A stretch of 64,000 nucleotides of DNA, from NCBI GenBank assembly GCA_049840835.1, contig JASGJG010000012.1, positions 186,001 to 250,000 on the forward strand, read 5' to 3'. The notes beneath the pieces are model-generated. The model made no database searches and was not told the DNA's origin. It saw nothing but the letters and a program-made list of their open reading frames with translations. Within the stretch, counting starts at the first letter, position 1. Every line of letters starts with the position of its first letter. A program made the position numbers and the translations under genes. The DNA comes from JANLTX01 sp049840835. Its GTDB lineage: Bacteria > Armatimonadota > Armatimonadia > Armatimonadales > Armatimonadaceae. This document shows, one piece after another, positions 60,201 through 64,000 of the stretch.

Positions 60201-62302
60201 TCTGCCGCCATCGGATTCTTGTCCACCCCGTACAGACAGCGTTCAGCGATCAAGCGTAAGGCGAGGGTGCGGCGCTCATCAGACTGTGTACGGTCGGGGA
60301 TGATACGCTCCTCCGGTGCAGCTTCGCTTAACTCGCCTTCCGGCGAAACCAGCACAGCCCCTGGGTTCTGCTCCTCCAGATTCGCCCACGCCTCGCACAG
60401 CCGGTCTGCCAGATAACGGCATCCGGCGACCAGAAATGCCCCGGAGCCAACTGTAGGGTCACACACGCGCAGATTCAGTAGTTCGCGGGGTGATTTCAGA
60501 GTTGCCCGAGAAGCTGGTTCTCCATCCGAGAAACCGTTGTAAACCAGAGGTTCCAGAGTCCGCTGGCAGATACGCTCCGCAAGATGGCGCGGGGTGTAGT
60601 GTGTGCCGGACGAACGTCGAGCCGTACCGGAGGTGACATATACATGCCCAGTGGGAATGACGACATAGCGATCAAAGTCATCCTGCCGGATAAGGGAGGC
60701 CCAAGGTCGGACGCGGGCGAGCAGTTCGGCATCTCCTTCACAGGCGGCCATGAGCTTGCCTTCGTCTACAACAGGCTTATCTAAACCGTTCTGGAGTGCC
60801 TTATCACTACGCCCTGTCTCTTCCTTGAGGAAGGTAAGCAGCGGCTTTTGGCCCTTCTCCGCCAGCGCTTCTAAGGTCGAAAGCGCAATCTCGGGTTCGC
60901 GCTCCTTCGTTCCTGTAAGGCCCAGAACAGGCTCTGTCGCGCGGACAGCAGTGTGATCCAGCAAGCCTTCGTAGACATGACCAATCTGCTCAATATCCAA
61001 AGCGCGGAACGATAGGCGACGCGTCTCCGGCGGCCCACCACCAGGTAGTTTGACGCGAAGAATCTGGAGCGATTCCAGGAGGTGCAGAACAGTACGATTG
61101 TGGATGGGAAGCGGCGTGCCAGTTGGCGTATCCATCCAGGGGAAGCGATTCGGGTCGAGCAAACCACCACCATAGGCAGGGAGGCGCATCGCCTCATGCT
61201 CAACGCCATGCCAGATCGCGCTGAAAGTCGCCAGCAGTCGGCTCCAGGCATCACTGCGCCGCTCCAGGATCTCCTCACCATGGGCGTCTGCGGCTTCACG
61301 CAGGTTTGCCATCAGCGTAGAGATAGCGTAGTTGCGGCTATACACCTCCTCCTCGACCGGGAACATGCCTCGTTCCTCAGCGCATAGTAGGAAGACCAGG
61401 CGCATCATCAGCGTCAGCGCACCTTCATAAAGGGTAGTCTCACTGACCTCGGTAAGCAGCTCGCCGCCCCGGTTTCGGTCGATCTCATCAAGTGCCTGCA
61501 CCAACAGCTCGACGGCGTGACGTACCTGGTAGCCAAGCTGATCGGTTACCTCCTGGTGGTCACCTGCCGAAATGGTAAGCATCTGCAGCAGAGTCTCGTC
61601 AGTGCTGCCGTAAAACCGCTCCGGACCGAGCAGGGCGCAGAACGCCCGCAGAGTCACCGATTCCTCCAGCCAGATAGGGGCCGAGAATTGCGCGAAGCCC
61701 GTGGTATCCGTCGCCCGGTGAACGAGCATCCAGTCTTCGCCGTTGGTGATGAGACCGAGTTTCACCTGGGTCTGTGCCAGCAGTTCCTGCATCCTCGCTG
61801 CCGGAGATGCCGCCCACAGGTCACCCGTCTTTGTGGGTTTCTCCAGTCCCTGACCGCGAGCGTAGGTCTGAATCAGCAACAGCGGGGTAGCCGGAGTAGC
61901 TTGCTGTTCCTTCGGTGTGTCGTCCCAATCCAGCGAAAGCTCATCGACTTGAAGATCAAACGTCGTCAAAACCAGGTTTGGGCGGATGATCACACCATAT
62001 TCCGGCTTCTCTGCTTTTATCCCCTCTGGGATACTTTGCCCCTCTGCCAGCCCGTCTGCCGGTAGCCGAAGCAAAGTGGTCAGAACCCATCGAATCCATA
62101 CGGTCTGGATAGCCGGATCGGGGTGCCGCTTTTCTCCCTCGGTTTCCCATTCTTCCCAGGCAAGACGCAGCAGTCGGGCAGTTTCAGAATCACGTGCTGG
62201 TAGCCCCTGGGGAAATACCCGCAGTAGTGTCTCCAGGGAGAGAAACGGTCCAGATGTTGGTACGAGCGACAGCCACTCGTTATGGTCACGTGCGACGCTC
62301 AC
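57281..62302 (-). CDS. drmMI: DISARM adenine methyltransferase DrmMI
   Basis: A 1673-residue Eco57I-like N6-adenine methyltransferase. The catalytic region has GTHYTPRHLAERICQRTLEP (near residue 570), the SAM-binding DPTVGSGAFLVAG (near 617) and the catalytic motif NPPFMGG (near 882), which is the NPPY/F motif IV. A target-recognition region follows, with a further C-terminal part (KHIYLAQEMVQAGLC, FPGLVFRRNKKGPYTEQ). DrmMI marks host DNA so that DISARM spares it. It overlaps drmD by 4 bases (ATGA). Confidence 0.9.
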   Translation of the reverse strand: MSVARDHNEWLSLVPTSGPFLSLETLLRVFPQGLPARDSETARLLRLAWEEWETEGEKRHPDPAIQTVWIRWVLTTLLRLPADGLAEGQSIPEGIKAEKPEYGVIIRPNLVLTTFDLQVDELSLDWDDTPKEQQATPATPLLLIQTYARGQGLEKPTKTGDLWAASPAARMQELLAQTQVKLGLITNGEDWMLVHRATDTTGFAQFSAPIWLEESVTLRAFCALLGPERFYGSTDETLLQMLTISAGDHQEVTDQLGYQVRHAVELLVQALDEIDRNRGGELLTEVSETTLYEGALTLMMRLVFLLCAEERGMFPVEEEVYSRNYAISTLMANLREAADAHGEEILERRSDAWSRLLATFSAIWHGVEHEAMRLPAYGGGLLDPNRFPWMDTPTGTPLPIHNRTVLHLLESLQILRVKLPGGGPPETRRLSFRALDIEQIGHVYEGLLDHTAVRATEPVLGLTGTKEREPEIALSTLEALAEKGQKPLLTFLKEETGRSDKALQNGLDKPVVDEGKLMAACEGDAELLARVRPWASLIRQDDFDRYVVIPTGHVYVTSGTARRSSGTHYTPRHLAERICQRTLEPLVYNGFSDGEPASRATLKSPRELLNLRVCDPTVGSGAFLVAGCRYLADRLCEAWANLEEQNPGAVLVSPEGELSEAAPEERIIPDRTQSDERRTLALRLIAERCLYGVDKNPMAAEIAKLALWLVTMNKGKPFHFLDHAIKVGDSLLGCHDLRQLETWSMDGKRDNNALTLFSNVLLDELRVRRQGIVNLPSDTPDQVARKARLYAEFEAKANRARLMADLILAPELVKAKPKEREKQRNGFQDYFVAFPNGEMDGELRAQAESLLDGNRPFHWPLEFIDVYLREEKSGFDAIMGNPPFMGGQKITGEMGVPYRDYLVTWLGRGKKGSADLVAYFFLRAVTLLRDGGCVGLIATSTLAQGDTREVGLDQIVGDGYGIYAADSSFPWPGKAALEVAVVHIFTGDWSGATRILNGAPTGKITAFLDNGASSGKPYRLSANANKSFIGSYVLGMGFVLEPERALALIAKDNRNADVLFSYLNGEDLNSRPDQSPSRWVINFKDWPLGRIGQTLPVNGETMLHIAETTDIGSMSDEWRPKAGSRWENSGTDRCEKWLRIGVVPSDYPGPVAADYPDCLRIIEELVKPEREAQNREIRKRYWWRFAELSRGLYAAIADLSRVLIHPLTSKFNNFVLYPQGIVFSHMTVAFPISEWSHYAILQSDIHWAWVLVYGNKLENRPQYTPSDCLDTFPFPITGTAMGANLAQIGEAYHENRRSLCLARDLGLTKVYNLFHSSTCADADIAHLRELHAGMDSAIAAAYGWEDIDLCHNFYGDAKDTRYTIHPDAKNEVLRRLLALNHARYADEQAESGEIIPTLEIEQEAVIARLGRGANDAPVDPSGGLFSTQTLLTFEEPESTPEIASDAVPLVPSVVRRSSLTRAEVTERTALLATYLVLRATAPAALHRLQPKMKLPQLREAREYHRVRLVKHIYLAQEMVQAGLCDGQPFPGLVFRRNKKGPYTEQIEEAENYAIRKRWLSDGMPDHDDDGNFTKRYGVGPEFVEAVKRLLDLLGDDEPVLDQKLLLLDDRKTSISEQWTTVHFAWKELHDENGKPPTGKQVEDYVEDWKPTRSLFKSEQTRTVLQILKQEQLY

Positions 62303-64000
62303 GATGCCATGCCCTCCGGCACCACGTAGGTGACTGCGACAGGAAAGAGGCGCAGTTCCGGCGCTGCGAAGCGATTTCGAATAGCTTGCTTCTCCCGCTC
62401 AATTTCGTCGGGTATCTGGCGCAACCGCTCGGTCAGACTATGGCGGTTCAGTTCGAACTGCTCCTTCTCGGCGCTCGTAAACAAATCCAACTCCAACTGT
62501 AAGGTTTCGTCGTCCGCAAAGCTCGCTTCGATGGAGCGCTTCAGTTCCAGGAGGACAGCTTCGACATCTGCCTGCTCCTTCTCAGCACGCTCTGAAAGAG
62601 ATTTCTCAAGACCGTCGCGGCGGTCACGGGCGCGCGCATCCAGGGCACTGTGCAGCCCCCGCTCATGCTGTGGCCATAAGGCTGCAAGCTGCTCCTGCAT
62701 CTTCTCAGACACAGGCTCAGGCTGCGCCGCAGCAACGGCTTGCGATACCTGAGTTACATTCAGGCGCTCAAACTTGCCTTCACGGATAGCCCCCCCTGCA
62801 GTGACAAGTTCCTCGTGAAGGCGCTGACCATCTGCCCCAACGATCACAAGGCGTCCGTATCCAAGAACGATGGGGCTGGTAAACTGTGCTCCCCGGAGCC
62901 GCTGCGCTGTAACACGGGATAACCCACGGCCTGCCTGTACACGGGCCTGTGCGTCGCCTGCCCACACTTCGGCCCGTAGTAGCCGCAGACACATTTGAAC
63001 GAGCCGATGACCAAGGTGGGCCAGAACCACGTCATCCCGCCCGCGCATCGCATCATGATCAAAGACTATGGGGCGTGTGGCTCCCGTATGCGGATGAAGC
63101 AGACCTATAGCGCACTCGGCCCAGCTACCCCTGAGCGGCGGTAGGTGGAAGGCGCGAGCAGTGAGGCCAGGAACCGTAACCGGTATAAGCGGGAGTTGAC
63201 CAGCGAGTGCAAGACCAATGGAAACGATGCTCTCGATGTTCTCCGGCGTGAAGCCCATATCCCGCCGGGTTTCGTCGAGACGCTCCCGGAATGCGCGTAT
63301 CTCTTCGTCCAAGCGGCGCTGCAGCCGCAGCAACTCCCGTAATGGGCGCGACGTATCTTCCGCCTGTTTAGTGTCGAGCCGGGTGCGCTTACCAAACATC
63401 GCCTCGGATACCTGGGAAGCAATTACGGGTCCGACCTTACCAAGATCCTCCCGGATATTTTCTACCTTAGCAGCGGCGCGGGCCAGAAACTCCAGGTCAC
63501 CCTCCAGGGCTCCTGGTTTTGTATCCTGCTGGCTTCGTAGACGCATTTCGTAGCCTTCCGGTACGAAGTGATAGATGCGCACTTCCGGCTCGCGTTGACC
63601 ATGCCTATCTACGCGCCCATTACGCTGTTCCATCCGGTTTGGATTCCAGGGAATCTCGTAGTGAACAAGCCGCGAGCAGTGATTCTGGAGATCAATACCC
63701 TCCGAAGCTGCATCGGTTGCAAGCAGAATGCGTACTGGGGAGACAGCCGGATCGGCCTGGAAAGCTGCCTTAACTTTCTCTCGTAGGTCACTATCCATAC
63801 CACCGTATAGCATCTGCAGGCGTCGCTCATCACCTTTGGCTTCCGCGAATCCTTCTCCGGCAAGAAGGTTTAGAAGCCAACGCTGTGTGGCTCGGTACTC
63901 CGTAAATAGAATGACGCGGGTGTCGTTCCACACACCATCGGTTTTCACCGTAGCGCGTAACCACTGAAGCAGAGTCTCCGCCTTACTATCCGGGCGACTG
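62299..64000 (-). CDS. drmD: DISARM SNF2-like helicase DrmD (C-terminal part)
   Basis: The gene continues past the right edge. The frame is open from 64000 downward, starting mid-gene with DSKAETLLQWLRATVK. The visible part has the SNF2 helicase C-terminal lobe: VILFTEYRATQRWLL, LLATDAASEGIDLQNHCSR and the arginine-rich motif VI NRMEQRNGRVDRHGQ. A long charged helical tail follows (about 62400-62700). DrmD with DrmMI, DrmA, DrmB and DrmC defines class 1 DISARM. The Walker A lobe lies outside the window. A GTG near 63948 is an internal codon and not the start. Confidence 0.9.
   Translation of the reverse strand, partial: SRPDSKAETLLQWLRATVKTDGVWNDTRVILFTEYRATQRWLLNLLAGEGFAEAKGDERRLQMLYGGMDSDLREKVKAAFQADPAVSPVRILLATDAASEGIDLQNHCSRLVHYEIPWNPNRMEQRNGRVDRHGQREPEVRIYHFVPEGYEMRLRSQQDTKPGALEGDLEFLARAAAKVENIREDLGKVGPVIASQVSEAMFGKRTRLDTKQAEDTSRPLRELLRLQRRLDEEIRAFRERLDETRRDMGFTPENIESIVSIGLALAGQLPLIPVTVPGLTARAFHLPPLRGSWAECAIGLLHPHTGATRPIVFDHDAMRGRDDVVLAHLGHRLVQMCLRLLRAEVWAGDAQARVQAGRGLSRVTAQRLRGAQFTSPIVLGYGRLVIVGADGQRLHEELVTAGGAIREGKFERLNVTQVSQAVAAAQPEPVSEKMQEQLAALWPQHERGLHSALDARARDRRDGLEKSLSERAEKEQADVEAVLLELKRSIEASFADDETLQLELDLFTSAEKEQFELNRHSLTERLRQIPDEIEREKQAIRNRFAAPELRLFPVAVTYVVPEGMAS

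Noticed and set aside
1..64000. CRISPR array
   Set aside because: No series of regularly spaced identical repeats was seen anywhere; the Gly-rich coding repeats at 37-39 kb are protein repeats and the hexamer repeat at 43071 has no spacers.

Overview
The window looks like chromosome from a member of the Armatimonadota. The clearest marker is a DUF1559 (H-X9-DG) pseudopilin at 17087-17965 whose N-terminus, with the stretch LFPVFAQAREKARQTSC, is of the kind I associate with that phylum. It sits with DUF1592/DUF1552 genes, giant secreted proteins with IPT, CARDB and beta-helix domains, and PEP-CTERM-like anchors. Planctomycetes and Verrucomicrobia carry some of the same families, so the assignment is an inference. 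Coding density is high and most genes are GC-rich. AT-rich patches mark likely imports (29.8-31.1 kb, 44.0-45.3 kb, 47.6-48.1 kb, 56.1-57.2 kb).

Layout. 0-3 kb: a GNAT-like gene, a small HTH protein, a YdjM-type membrane protein and a GH71/99-like enzyme. 3.0-7.1 kb: a mobilisation module (two small membrane proteins, a replication-relaxation protein, a TraD/VirD4-like ATPase) abutting a 3' fragment of a tRNA-Lys. 7.2-11 kb: a large secreted beta-propeller-like protein and a dead 2OG-Fe(II) oxygenase. 11-22.7 kb: two divergent operons. The leftward one encodes a DUF1559 pseudopilin, a DUF1592-type cytochrome, a DUF1552 protein, an ankyrin protein and a creatininase-family protein. The rightward one is ssuDACB for alkanesulfonate use, ending in an Rrf2-family regulator. 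22.7-23.4 kb: remnants of an epimerase and an IS5-type transposase. 23.4-43 kb: a nine-gene, tightly overlapped operon of secreted proteins, preceded by a BTAD-type regulator and a TPR membrane protein. 43-45.3 kb: an MmyB-type regulator, then a decayed second copy of the mobilisation ATPase and its upstream repeat, ending at another tRNA-Lys 3' fragment. 45.3-64 kb: a tyrosine integrase, a possible excisionase, accessory genes, and a class 1 DISARM defence operon (drmD, drmMI, drmA, drmB, drmC) with a RelA/SpoT-domain gene between drmMI and drmA. drmD runs off the right edge.

The most striking observation is the 637-bp region between the two divergent operons (17966-18602). Each side has a TTGACA promoter, a GAC-N7-GTC operator of the Rrf2/IscR type, a 28-codon leader peptide with a CCC-(V)AC cysteine cluster ending in Trp-stop, a hairpin across the leader stop codon, and an intrinsic terminator just before the first structural gene. 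I read this as a pair of divergent cysteine-responsive attenuators. That is expected for ssuDACB, but it would also place the DUF1559/DUF1592/DUF1552/ankyrin/creatininase operon, which has no known function, under sulfur control.

Second in interest are the DISARM operon with its embedded (p)ppGpp-synthetase-like gene, and the pair of outward-facing tRNA-Lys 3' ends (2999-3030 and 45287-45330). Together with the duplicated mobilisation module, these suggest repeated integration, decay and inversion around tRNA-Lys sites.
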